From Archegozetes longisetosus (lineage: Eukaryota > Arthropoda > Arachnida > Sarcoptiformes > Trhypochthoniidae), in the NCBI GenBank assembly GCA_018873245.2, contig JAEMBT020000004.1, forward strand, positions 7,791,073 through 7,855,072: a stretch of 64,000 nt of DNA, given 5' to 3'. The translations under genes and the position numbers were made by a program. Positions 37,418 through 48,200 of this stretch are shown piece by piece. Positions within the stretch are counted from its first letter, which is position 1. Each line of letters starts with the position of its first letter. The notes under the pieces are model-generated. The model was given only the letters and a program-made list of their open reading frames with translations. It searched no databases and had not been told where the DNA came from.

Positions 37418-37863
37418 TATTCTGTGATTTGAAAAGTTAACAAAATTAGGAACCAAATTGAATTCATTTCATGTTCTAAAAGTCATTAGATGAAAGATTA
37501 TATGCTAATTGTGAAAAATTTATTAACTCTGAAATTCTTTGAAGTTGTTAAATAGTTTTCTCGACCTTCGCTTGAAGAAGATAACCAATCATCCAAAAAT
37601 TTAGTTTACCTTAAATTGAACCTAAAAGTAGGCTTTGAATCTCAGTTTCGACTTGATTTACAAATGTCATCATAAAAGCTCTTTACATAGTTTATTTATG
37701 AATTAATTTATTAAAGTTGAATTTTTTGTCTCAAATGAAAATTTGATTGAAAGAGTAGTTGTAAGAGAATCTGATTTCAAGTTATTTGAAACTCAATTTT
37801 GATTTCAAAGAAAGAAAGAGAGGTCACAAACCAGAGTATCTTTGTCTGCACTCTCAACGAACG

Positions 37864-38053
37864 TCACACTCTTCTTATAAATGGATACTTATGGTTTTGA
37901 TCCACTTGTCCCCAAAGTTGTCTTAAGATCCTACTGATCTCTCTGTTCTCCAGATCTGGGAGTCGAATCGAAACTCTTCCACGGTTTCGTTTATTGAACA
38001 AAATGAACGCATTCGGTAGACGTCTGACTGTCCCTTCAGTATTTCTTTCAAGT
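37864..38053 (-). pseudogene. HMG-box fragment (SOX/Capicua/HBP1-like), incomplete
   Basis: A minus-strand open stretch reads RRLPNAFILFNKRNRGRV, then DLENREISRILRQLW and KYPFI, the first two helices of an HMG box of the sequence-specific type (compare RPMNAFM...NxEISxxLGxxW in SOX and related factors). The stretch begins after a possible splice acceptor at 38054-38055 and has no ATG. It stops (TGA, 37866-37864) just where helix 3 and the basic tail should follow. I see no convincing neighbouring exon. It may be an internal exon whose partners I cannot recognise (a GTGTGA donor lies at the end), or a gene relic. The DNA-binding identity is fairly secure; its working state is not. Confidence 0.5.
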
Positions 38054-38609
38054 CTAGCCAAACAATTTTATGCCATTGCCCAAAAACGGGTTTTGGATAA
38101 TTTTAAATCTTCTTTACGTAAGATTTCTTGATAAGAATTTCGATTCACGAGAAATTACAAGGATTTTTGAATTTCCATCAAAGTATTCGATTTATAATTT
38201 GAACTATATTAAACAATAATATAACGCGCTGCATAATTATTCTTAACTGGCTCTTAATTTGTTTTTCAGAGTAATTTATTGTATTGTTGACGCGCTCTAA
38301 TAGCAATAATAAAAATTGAATAACAAGTGAGTACTACTAAATGCACTACAATTAGAAATCAAAACAGTACTTTTTTTCATTTTGTTAATTGATAGCGTCC
38401 AAATATCTTATAGTTTAAAAATATCCTGAGATCTTTGTATTGATGAATAAAACATTCGGTGCGATCTTGATTAATGCCCTAAGTTAAAATTTTATCAAAT
38501 TTCACTTGAGGAAAACTCATTCGTCTATTTCGCAGGTCTAGACTCTTGTCCAAAACTTTCGAATGTGTTCAGAATATAAATTGGAGTATCAAATATTTTT
38601 CAATTATTT

Positions 38610-38615
38610 TTTATT
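38610..38615 (-). terminator. Candidate poly(A) signal of TMEM170
   Basis: AATAAA on the minus strand 113 nt beyond the TMEM170 stop codon. Confidence 0.45.
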
Positions 38616-38727
38616 AACAATAATAAAATATATAAATAAAATTGATTTATCTATGAACCAGATGTATAAGTTTTTGAAATAATACCAACAAGTTGATTAT
38701 GAAATAAACTAGAAATGAGATAACAAT

Positions 38728-39189
38728 TCAAAGAGTCGCCAGTACTCGACTAAATGAAAAGACAAGAGTGACTAGTGTTTGACCGCATCCCCAAAACATG
38801 GCATATAAGGGATACATCTGAAAACTAGCTGCTCTGTGCACTCCAGCTACGGCTGCTGATGTGATCGAGTAAGCAGTCAATGGAGTAACAATTCCCGAAA
38901 CAATTATGAGAATTGGCGCATATCTCGCGATTTTGTGTCGACGAAGAGAACCAAAAGCAATACTTGAGGCAAAAACGTGGATTATTATTGACGAGAAGAG
39001 AGACCATAAGAAAACATGATACCACATCTCTAATAGATAATAACTAATACATTATACATTTTATCAAATGAGTCAACATTAATTTGATTTACCAACGAAA
39101 GTGTTGATCGGATCGTGTGATAAACCAATTACTGTCCAAAACGAGCTCAACTTTGAAGTATCGAAATCTCGTGATTGTGTTGAACCCAT
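38728..39189 (-). CDS. TMEM170: Transmembrane protein 170 (TMEM170A/B family)
   Basis: Two exons, 39093-39189 and 38728-39029, joined across a 63-nt intron, give 132 residues. The short first exon encodes MGSTQSRDFDTSKLSS onward, a soluble N-terminus. The second begins EMWYHVFLW and matches TMEM170A along its length, with three hydrophobic segments, SGIVTPLTAYSITSAAVAGV and the conserved end SRVLATL. TMEM170A is an ER/nuclear-envelope protein that promotes ER sheet formation; the location here is inferred from the family. The downstream ATG in EMW could be mistaken for the start, but the conserved Glu before it and the phase-matched upstream exon support the longer form. It is divergently paired with GPN2, 391 nt between start codons. 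Confidence 0.93.
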
Positions 39190-39580
39190 TCTTCATATAT
39201 TATACGATGTATTGATCTTGTTTTAAATCAAAATTAAATAGATAAATGTTCGGTCATTTCAACTAGAAATCAGATCATATGTTGAGCACAAGACTTTTAA
39301 AGTTTGTTTACATGTTCAATTCAATATAAATACAGAAACTTTGAATGACATTTTAAGATTTGCTACTTTTTATAAACCTATAGATGACCTGTTTTGCCGC
39401 TAACGCTCGTACGATAAAAAGTACTCAAAGTTCGTTACGATATACTCGATTCAAAGTAGTGTTGATTTATTTGATGCGCAAAACTGATAGAAAATTGAAT
39501 CTTAATTTCAAAATCGTTTGATTAGCGACTCAATAGTTCTATAATAGCTGATTGAATTGAAAAACGCAAGAACCGAGAGA
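39190..39580. promoter_or_regulatory. Shared divergent promoter region of TMEM170 and GPN2
   Basis: 391 nt lie between two outward-facing start codons. GCGCAAA occurs at 39476-39482, about 100 nt before the GPN2 ATG, similar to its placement before RNASEK. Confidence 0.5.
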
Positions 39581-40567
39581 ATGTCTTGTGTTACAGTATT
39601 TGGTCAATTAGTAGTGGGACCAGCAGGTTCTGGAAAAACAACCTATTGTGATGTGATGGCAAACTATTTGAGACAGTTGGGACGAAACGTGATTCTTGTA
39701 AACATAGATCCAGCAAATGATGTGTTGCCATACAAGCCATCAATAGACATCTCAACACTTATAACAGTGACGGATGTCATGGAGAATATGGATTTGGGGC
39801 CAAACGGAGCGCTTCTTTATTGTATGGACTATTTGGACATTAACTTTGATTGGCTTTTCAATGAATTACTAAATGCTATCAAATCAACAAACAGCGAAGG
39901 ATCGACGGCCAAAGAGTATCCATATCTTCTGATCGACTGTCCGGGACAAATCGAACTGTTCACAAATCATAATTCACTTAAAAATGTTTTAAATAAAATA
40001 AATTCGCTGTCAAAACAAAATATTAGCGCAAATGATAACAGTAGTGATGAACCGAAACAAATCAATAGTATTGATATGCGTTTAGTGACTGTTAATATGG
40101 TTGATTCTCATTATACGAACGACGCCTCAAAGTTCATATCAGTTGTGTTAAATTCATTGAACTCAATGCTTCACTTAGAGATGTCTCACATCAATGTCTT
40201 GTCCAAAATCGATTTAATTCAGAAGTATGGAAAAACTGACTTTGGACTTGATTTTTATTGTGATTTACTTGATCTCAATTATTTAGTCGACAAAATATCT
40301 GATGATCCCTTTTTGGCTAAATTTAAGAAATTGACTCAATCTTTGACTGGAATTATAGAAGATTACAGTTTAGTTTCATTTGTACCATTGAACATCAATG
40401 ACGCAAAAACAATTATTCGGTTACTGAGGTCTATTGATCGCGCAAATGGCTTCTATTTAACTGATTTGGATACCAGCGAACAAATTGAAAACTTCTACAG
40501 AAGTTCTGAATCCGCAAATTTTGAAAGCTCAAAATACGATGAATTACTTGAAAAAGTTCTGGAATAA
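39581..40567 (+). CDS. GPN2: GPN-loop GTPase 2
   Basis: An intronless gene of 328 residues (human about 310). I place the start at the ATG at 39581 (MSCVTVFGQ); the upstream in-frame extension begins with TTG. The P-loop GPAGSGKT (13-20), NIDPAND switch region, the family-defining GPN triplet (73-75, LGPNGALLYC), DCPGQIE (119-125), VDSHY and SKIDLI are all in order, and EDYSLVSFVPLNI is highly conserved. GPN2 is a cytosolic GTPase acting with GPN1/GPN3 in assembly and nuclear import of RNA polymerase II and III. A low-complexity N/S/K insert (about 98-110 and 145-165) makes it slightly longer than the human protein. It is convergent with MIC60 and divergent from TMEM170. Confidence 0.97.
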   Translation: MSCVTVFGQLVVGPAGSGKTTYCDVMANYLRQLGRNVILVNIDPANDVLPYKPSIDISTLITVTDVMENMDLGPNGALLYCMDYLDINFDWLFNELLNAIKSTNSEGSTAKEYPYLLIDCPGQIELFTNHNSLKNVLNKINSLSKQNISANDNSSDEPKQINSIDMRLVTVNMVDSHYTNDASKFISVVLNSLNSMLHLEMSHINVLSKIDLIQKYGKTDFGLDFYCDLLDLNYLVDKISDDPFLAKFKKLTQSLTGIIEDYSLVSFVPLNINDAKTIIRLLRSIDRANGFYLTDLDTSEQIENFYRSSESANFESSKYDELLEKVLE

Positions 40568-40568
40568 A
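40563..40568 (+). terminator. Poly(A) signal overlapping the GPN2 stop codon
   Basis: AATAAA at 40563-40568 includes the TAA stop itself. A second AATAAA starts at about 40581. Either gives a very short 3' UTR, consistent with the tight spacing to the convergent MIC60 gene. Confidence 0.4.
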
Positions 40569-40749
40569 ATTACTTTAAATTAATAAATGTTTTTAACTTT
40601 TAAATCTAACGCTTTTTAAATTTACTCAAATCATCCTAAGTCTGATTACAATCTTCGAATTTGATTACATTCTTAAGCATTGAATGTGTTTTGAATTAAA
40701 TAATCTCTTAACTAATATAACAGTTTAAAGAAAATAATTATAATGTGAT

Positions 40750-40755
40750 TTTAAT
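40750..40755 (-). terminator. ATTAAA overlapping the MIC60 stop codon
   Basis: The minus strand reads CTCAATTAAAATC, in which ATTAAA, the commonest variant poly(A) hexamer, contains the TAA stop codon of MIC60. This mirrors the arrangement at the GPN2 end 185 bp away. Confidence 0.3.
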
Positions 40756-42720
40756 TGAGGACTTGAACATGAATGGAAGCAGCCTCGCTTTGCAACAAGT
40801 CTACTGCTTGTCTAGTTTCAAGATGTGTTCGCGTGTCTCGAATCCAGTCTTGAGCCACATTTCTTGCTTCTCCTCTCAATTGATTTGCATATCGGAGAGC
40901 CATCTCTAAATTGTGGTTCTTCAAACAATGTCTAACTCTCGTAAGTATATCAAAAGTATCCCACTTTGAAGGATCCACTACTTCCTGATCTTCAAGTTCT
41001 TCTAACGGTATTTTAGAATTGCTAAAAACCAGAAGAGACTGAAGATAAGAAAGGATATACTTATAAAGACTTCCACCATCGTCTCCAATCAAAGCGACTC
41101 TTTTACAAATACGGTCTACTTTAGTGAATCTTTTAATTAAATCTTCTTCACTATAGACTCCGTTTTTAAGCGCTTCATTTGGTATGCTTTCAAGAGCCAA
41201 CTTAATCAATGGCTGTTCACTCAAATCTTCATTAAGAACTTTCTTAACGGCACTGATTTCTTTAGTCAGAGATAGTGGTGAACACTCCTCTTTAATTGAG
41301 GACGTATTATGAACTAACGCATCCTTTAAAGACTGACTCAAAACCCATAACTCCTTAGCTGACCGCTCGTCTCTATCCAATTGTTCTCTCGCTAAATTGA
41401 GATAATTTTCAGGTCAATCAGAAATAGGGGATTATTTCAATTACTCTAATATGAATAACAAACCTTTAAGAGCTTCTTCAATAGATTGTAATCTATAGAA
41501 AGAATTAGATAGTTCCGATTGATATCGGGTTTTTTCTTGTAAGATTTTTTCTTCCAAGGAATTTTGATGTTTACGTTTCAATTCGTGCCTTAAGGTTGAC
41601 AACTGATCCTGTAAGTGATCATTAAATGCTGCCAATTGACGCTTCAACTGTTGTTTTAACTCCTCTTCAAACTGGTCTTGAAGTTTAGCTATCTGTGAAA
41701 TCAGTTTGAAACATATTATAAAACATAAATCCAAACGAATCAAACAATTTGAACCTTTCTTTGATGTTCTAATTCCATATCACTTTCACGTTTTTGAAGC
41801 TCTTCTTTTAAACGTTCTACTTTTTCATCATCAGTAGGAAGTAAATTCAACAACTGTTCTTTGAGAGCCTCTTTTGCAATCATAACATCGATGTCCAGCA
41901 ATGGAGACTCTGCTGGAGGTTCAGACTTTCTGTCGACATTGTTTTCCTCTGAAGGAGACTTTTGCTGAGGTTCTTGCGTCTCACTTTTCGGTTCAGTCTT
42001 TGCGGAAGATTGCTGTGAATTGTCTGCTTTCTTGTTTTCAGGTTTATTTGGCGAACTGGACTCTGTTTTTTGGATAGCGTTTGGATTGCTCGGTTGTTGA
42101 CTTTGTTGTAAACTTTTTTCTCTTTCCTGTTTTTTCTTCAGAAGGCTGCTTTCAATCGCTTTATCTCTTGAATCACTAATTGGTGGCAAGTTTGATTCTT
42201 TATTCTGAACTATTGGTCCAATCAATGAATTCAGTAATATTTCTGAGTAAGGGATGGAATTTTGGATCTTATTCCTAAAGCCTGAATCATATTTAGCATA
42301 AGCGACGGCAACACCACCAACCACTATGACAGATGAACCAACCACCAAACCAACTTTTAGTGTATTACTGTTTACGAAATTAATGCAATTTTAATTAGAC
42401 TATCAGTAGCATCAATTAATTGATGGACTTGATTAAGTTTGAGTCCTTATTTTAACACTTATCAAAATTGGTTCAACTCAAAGTCAATTTTCAAAATCTC
42501 TTTAATTTAATTAATTAAATAACAAATAGAGATTAATATAAACCTCTTCTGATCGCTTGTTGATTGCCATCGAATAGATTGATTGCGATTTTGCTTGGAT
42601 ATTTGCTGTAAACATTTAAATATAATTTAATAAGTAAACAAAATAATTAAAAACTGATATCAAAATTAATACCAAAATAGTATTTTTCAAAGGATTTCGA
42701 TGTATTGCCGATCGGAACAT
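40751..42720 (-). CDS. IMMT: MICOS complex subunit MIC60 (mitofilin), short form
   Basis: Exons 42673-42720, 42544-42605, 41755-42367, 41464-41692 and 40751-41391 sum to 1593 nt, 530 residues. The N-terminus (MFRSAIHRNPLKNTIL, then a basic and Gln-rich stretch) looks like a mitochondrial targeting sequence. One transmembrane helix lies at about 41-60, followed by AYAKYDSGF as in mitofilins. A Ser/Pro/Glu/Lys-rich linker comes next, then a coiled coil (about 190-310) and the conserved C-terminal mitofilin domain (GVYSEEDL, YILSYLQSLLVF, NQLRGEARNVAQDW). MIC60 sits in the inner mitochondrial membrane and organises crista junctions. Human and fly proteins are about 740-760 residues; the missing part is most of the central coiled-coil region, and the exon frames run without a break. 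It is divergently paired with UBTD and convergent with GPN2. Confidence 0.94.
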
Positions 42721-43268
42721 ATTATCGTTCGATTATTAGTACAAAACAATCGAGGCTCCAAATTTTAAAATCAATTTAGTCGAAAAAATTTGAGCGAAAA
42801 TTAAGACAAACTATGAAACAGTTTACCGGTTGTTACCGTCGGCTTACTTTCATGCCTTAACCTTTAAAAGATTTTCTGTTATTTTGATAGAGATGTTAAC
42901 TGAAAACTAGCAGTAAAATTGTATTTGATTATCGATTATTGGAGTTAAGACTATTTTAAATATGAATCAAATTAGCCACACATCGACGAGTACTTCATTT
43001 AAATTAAACTAAAACAAACTAATTATTTCAAAATCAGTACTAATATTAATAAATAACTTAAATGTACTGAAAAGGCGTATTATTTCTAAACAGATCTCTA
43101 GTCAATAGTCAGCTGTTTATGTCTTTTTATCTCTCTATCATAAGATTATTATTTGGTATAATAAAAATCTTTTGATTATAGTGTTAGTAAATGTCAGAAT
43201 GACTCGCATTTTATACAATTTAGCAATTAAATTGTTACTATAGCTGTTGTCATGTTGTGATTGAACCA
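42721..43268. promoter_or_regulatory. Shared divergent promoter region of MIC60 and UBTD
   Basis: 548 nt separate outward-facing start codons. No strong core-promoter element is recognisable. Confidence 0.45.
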
Positions 43269-44617
43269 ATGGGTGGCTGTTTGGGATCGCGAAGAAGTCG
43301 TCCGTCGAGTGGCGATTCAGAAAACAGTAATATTCATCCAAATGGTATTCGAAACAATGAAATTGCAATTAGATCTAATGTTATTTAAACGCCATTTCAT
43401 TTAGATTTATTAGCTTTATTTTATATCTACTTCATTGCTAATAAAATGCTTTATCTGTTTACTAATCAACTGTTTTGATGCATTTATTACATGAGATTTA
43501 ATGTTACTTAATATCTGTTTTAGTCTCAATTGGAAAGAATCAGCCGTTAAAACACGAAAAACTAAAGTGGAAAAGGTTACATAATTTCTGTTTTCATTCA
43601 GAATAGATTTATCTAAATTAGATTTTTAGAGATTGATTTGCATTAGATAGTATTATAATGATTAAAATAAATGTATGATTAATCCGAAGTGATGTACCGC
43701 TAACTGAGGGGCAATTGCGCAGTAAAAGAGATGAGTTTTGGGATACGGCTCCAGCATTTGAAGTATTCAATTATTTGTCTCTTTCAAACTTTTCGCTTCA
43801 TTCATTGCCATAATTACTAATTGAATGAAATGTTTTGAAGGGTCGTAAAGAAATTTGGGATGCGTTGAAGGCAGCAGCCTATGCAGCAGAAAGTAATGAC
43901 TATCCGTTAGCGCAGGCTATCATTGATGGCGCAAATATATCATTACCTAATGGTAATTATTCAATTATATTTATCAATCAGTCATGTTTAGGCAGCTAAT
44001 TACGCCTTTAAATCACAGGAACATTACTCGACTGTTACGATGAATTGGGAAATCGATATCAATTACCGATCTATTGCGTGAGCGCTCCAATCAATTTGAT
44101 TGAAGAGTCGAGCGACTCGGAGTCACCATCACCTGAGAGTGAGCCAATCGGTGGAAGCGCTGGTGGAGAAGAGATTTTTGTCAAGTTTAGAATAAGTCCG
44201 TCATGCAACGACGTGAAAATGGGTGTTACCACCAAAGAAACTATTTTAAGTGCTAAGAAAAAGCTTGCGGTTTTAGAAAATATTGATCCTTCGAAACAGC
44301 GGTAAGTCTTAGTTTGTGATCGAATTTTGTGTCAATATTACTCTGATCTTGAGATCTGCTAAAATGTGACAATTGCTCACAATCAGCTTAAACCACCTAT
44401 CGATTGAATTGCAGTGTATTCATCTTTTATAGTATTTTACTGTGTTATCTTTGAAAAGATTCTGTTGAATAGATTGCACTAATGTTGAACTACTTACAGA
44501 TGGTTTTTTGGCGGCAGACTATTAAGTGATAAATTGAGAATAGAAGACGCGAAACTGCAGACTGGATTTGTAGTGCAAGTGGTAGTCTCTTTGCCACAAA
44601 CTTCAACAGATCACTGA
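43269..44617 (+). CDS. UBTD2: Ubiquitin domain-containing protein UBTD1/2
   Basis: Six exons, 43269-43344, 43524-43575, 43690-43762, 43841-43952, 44019-44301 and 44500-44617, sum to 714 nt, 237 residues (human UBTD2 234). The start MGGCLGS carries Gly2 and Cys4, a plausible N-myristoylation/palmitoylation site, as in the human proteins. The conserved N-terminal domain has [31 protein letters not shown] and [16 protein letters not shown] Ser/Glu-rich linker leads to a C-terminal ubiquitin-like fold (about 150-230: [10 protein letters not shown], then [10 protein letters not shown]). UBTD proteins bind E2/E3 ubiquitin enzymes (UBE2D, MDM2). There is no C-terminal Gly-Gly, so it is not a conjugated modifier. 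Every splice phase is consistent. Confidence 0.96.
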
Positions 44618-44862
44618 AAGTTATCATCAAAGTTAGTCATTTCAGTTACACTTAAAAAACGAGCGCTCCTTAAACTGTGATAAAATTGGCAAAAATTAAA
44701 ACTCTTTAACTATTAGACACAATTAAAGAGCAGCAATTATTTTATTTAACAAAAGCAAACCCAATCAAAAGTTTGGACTATGTTTTGTTCGATCTATTCG
44801 GTGATTGGAAAATGTGAACATGGATTCATTTATAATTGTGACTCATTCCATCATTTAATCAC

Positions 44863-44880
44863 ATTATTATTATTATTATT
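44863..44880. repeat. (ATT)6 microsatellite
   Basis: Six ATT trinucleotides in the presumed 3' UTR of UBTD. Confidence 0.85.
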
Positions 44881-45216
44881 GATACTATTATAAGCAGTTA
44901 AAGAAAGATTGGATTTTTCGACTTTTGCATACGAAATGTGCCATTTTGTGCGCATCACGAATCTGACAAAAGCCTTGCAAAAACTTTTGCCTTTTTTCAT
45001 ATGTAAATTTCGACATTCTTTAACTTGATTTTGTCATAAAAATAAATGAAATTACATTCTAAGTCGCGCTTTCATACAAGAAACTACTAATTTTTTCGGA
45101 GGATATTAACCGATATACAAGTATAAAATACGAGTTCAATATTCAAGCTAAACACAATTAGTTTAATTTTTTTGAATTGTTTTATGTTTTGTTTTCTCTG
45201 TTTATAATTTTGTTCA

Positions 45217-45222
45217 AATAAA
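45217..45222 (+). terminator. Candidate poly(A) signal of UBTD
   Basis: AATAAA 600 nt after the UBTD stop, followed by a T/G-rich stretch. An earlier AATAAA at 45041-45046 is an alternative. Confidence 0.4.
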
Positions 45223-45239
45223 AGATTGTATTTATAAAA

Positions 45240-48200
45240 AATGGTTTAAAATATTTTTTATTGATTAAGTAAAATAACTAAGTACAAATAGTTACCACGT
45301 AAGTTGCAAACGTCGATGTATTGAGCAACAATCTTGTGACTAAGCAAAGTATATTAATTGGATTAGTATTGATCGATGTCTACAACGCTCAGTCTGTTAA
45401 GCAGTTGTGTGCAGGTAAATGATTTAAATATAATTACCTGCGGCACTACTACTTAGAAGTCTGGCATAATTCTAAATTAGAATTAGCTTTAGCTAAAAAC
45501 ACTTGAGTTTATCAGTATCTGAAAATCGCACGAATAGTTTTTTCTAGAAATGACGAAAGTGAACGGTTGAAACAATTTGGTTGAAATTTGGAGCATAAGT
45601 AGTTTAGCTACAATTGAAAATGTTAAATTAGGCTTACTCACAAAAAGAAGATTTGAGACGATCACAAGTATCTGACAAACAGGTGGACTTTTTCTCAATA
45701 TACTTTATCTGTAAAATGAATAACGGAAAAGTATTCTGATACGTTAGTATAAAACATATGCACTACATTTCAGCACAAATTGAATTTAACAAAAAATATC
45801 AGCAGAAATTAGATATTTTCTCTGTATTAGAAATATCGATAGAAAAATTAGATGATTTGCACGAATGAATTTTGGACGGAAATAGTTGAATGTAGAAAAT
45901 GATAGCAAACAAAAAATTACAACTGATGTGTAGAGCTTTGTAAATCTATGATAATGACATCCCAACTAAGAGTTATTGCCATTTCAGGCTTTTATCACAT
46001 TACAAACTAAATAGTTGGGAAGTTTATTTGGAGGTTTCCAATCTCCCCATTATATAGTAATAGTTTATAATCAAAGTCATTGAAAGTCTGCACTACAGCC
46101 ATAGCCCATACTCGCACTTTGAACAAGTGCAGGCTTTGTTCAGTTCTATCCTAATCGGCCATCAAAACAGATGAAATACAACCAAAGGAAATGACCAAAG
46201 GTAAAAAAGTTAGGCTAAAATTCGACTCCATATTTCGCCAATCGAAATGTTTATCTATCTTTAAAGCTGGTGATCTTTGGCTCATAAAGATCTGTAAAAC
46301 TGCAAATGTGCTGAAAAAGGGTAACTAATATGCTGTAATTGGATACTTATGCATAAGTTAGCACAGAAGGTAGTAGTCATGCAATTCATATTAGCTATCT
46401 ATGAGTTGAGATAAAAAAAATACTTACCAGTTTGGAGTCTATAATTTCAGGAAAAGTTTTAAAACTTGATCAGCAAACTAGAAAACCGTTACTAAACTTT
46501 AGAAGATTAACCGACTGAAGGCTTTATTAAAATTTGCTGCAATTTATTGGCATATCTTTGATCTAAAATAGAATAAGTTAAACGAACAGAGTAATGGTAA
46601 GTTTTAGTTTTGCATTAATTAAATGAATACCACATGTTTAGGTAGACATTAAACGATTTGGAAGCGATAATAGTATTGAATAAAAAAATGACTTTGCAAG
46701 TATTATGAGCAAAATATTGCTAAGGTATGCACCGATAGTAAGATTACATTTCGGATCGAAAAAATTGCCGTAACTTACGCTTAGGGCAAGCCTACATAAA
46801 AAGTTAGAAGTGAGACAAACACTGAACATGATTAGTGCGTTATTGAGAAATTAATTACTCACCCGCACAATGCTCGTAGTTGGCGATGGTCTCATGGAAG
46901 AAGACTCGATTAAGAATAAATATTCAGCTTTTTGTAGTTATCTAATGTTTACACAATCTCGCCTGCATTTGCTCGCCTAACAATACACCTGTTACACTTT
47001 CAACGCTATAATGATCGCTGTTTTTGCCAAATCTCATTCTATGCTAAATGGTGGACACTATCTGTTATTTTCCTAACTTTTGATTGGTCTGACTGTTTAG
47101 TCTCACATCCGATTTTGATAACATTGCAAGTATACGCCAATCAGGCATAAGTTCCTGAATTTTAATATTGAATTCATTCACTATGTTTTATGTTTTCACC
47201 TGTTGCGACAGCAAAAAACTTTTTACTTTACAAATATATTCACAGTATGTATAATCGCTGGCACTATTATGCGTACAAATAATTTTGCCTTTCAACTAAA
47301 TTCACTTGTTTCGCCACAACATATTCTCGATCAAAAGCTATCCTACAATTTAGATTAAAATTTGAGTCTGAGACTCAAGTCAGGAAAAGCGATCTGCCCT
47401 TCTGCGCGATAAAATTAAAGCTATACAACCCTTTCGGTTCATATTTGATTTGAGGCGCTTGAATAGAAAAATATATTTTATTAAGCATTTTGTTTTTGGC
47501 TTATCTCCTATTAAGTTAGGTATCAATAATTTTTTAATAATTATGCTATAAGTATAGCTAGAATTAGTTCATAACTCTCGAACAATGCAGGCATAAGTTA
47601 GCGTTTGAACATTTACTGATTAGACAGTCAAGTGAGGTCATTCTGTTGCTTGCTATCAATAGTGCTTCAGTATTAAAGTTTAGAGATAACTTGAACGCAC
47701 AAATATGATTGCATGACATCAAAACTGATAACAAGTAGTCTTTGCATTAAATTCAATACTACTGGTGACGATTTTCAGAGTATTGTATAACTAGAAACTT
47801 AATAAAACGATTGCTCACCTGCTGCCTAAAATAAATACTATTTGCTCGACAAGTTAGCATAAAATGATTGTTTCGAGTATTGAGGTAACGAATTTGAAAG
47901 AGAGTTGGAACTCGCGGATGTTTGTACTTGGCATATGCGATACTCGCGATTTGCAGTGTTTGCTAAATTCAATAAAGTTGTTAACTTACCAATAGTTGAA
48001 TAGGAACTTCAATTTTCAATATTAACTACTGATACGAATGCAGCAAAAAGAAAGCAATCCTTCAAGTGCACGGTATAATGAGCGTTATTACTGATTAAAC
48101 TAATACGCCCATTATAACGGTCACAAAAAGGAAATGCATCTCAAGAAACTTCAGCAGAAAACAATACAATCAATGATCGAACAATAGCTAATCTTCGACA

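Noticed and set aside
39557-39580. N-terminal extension of GPN2 by eight codons
   Set aside because: It starts with TTG; the ATG at 39581 matches the family start.
45376-45414. Possible first exon ATG...CAG followed by GTAAAT on the plus strand
   Set aside because: Thirteen codons with a plausible donor, but no recognisable second exon; such combinations are common by chance in AT-rich DNA.
46937-47152. Plus-strand open stretch of about 70 codons with a membrane-helix look
   Set aside because: No ATG at its start, no similarity that I can name, and frames of this length are expected several times in 64 kb at this composition.
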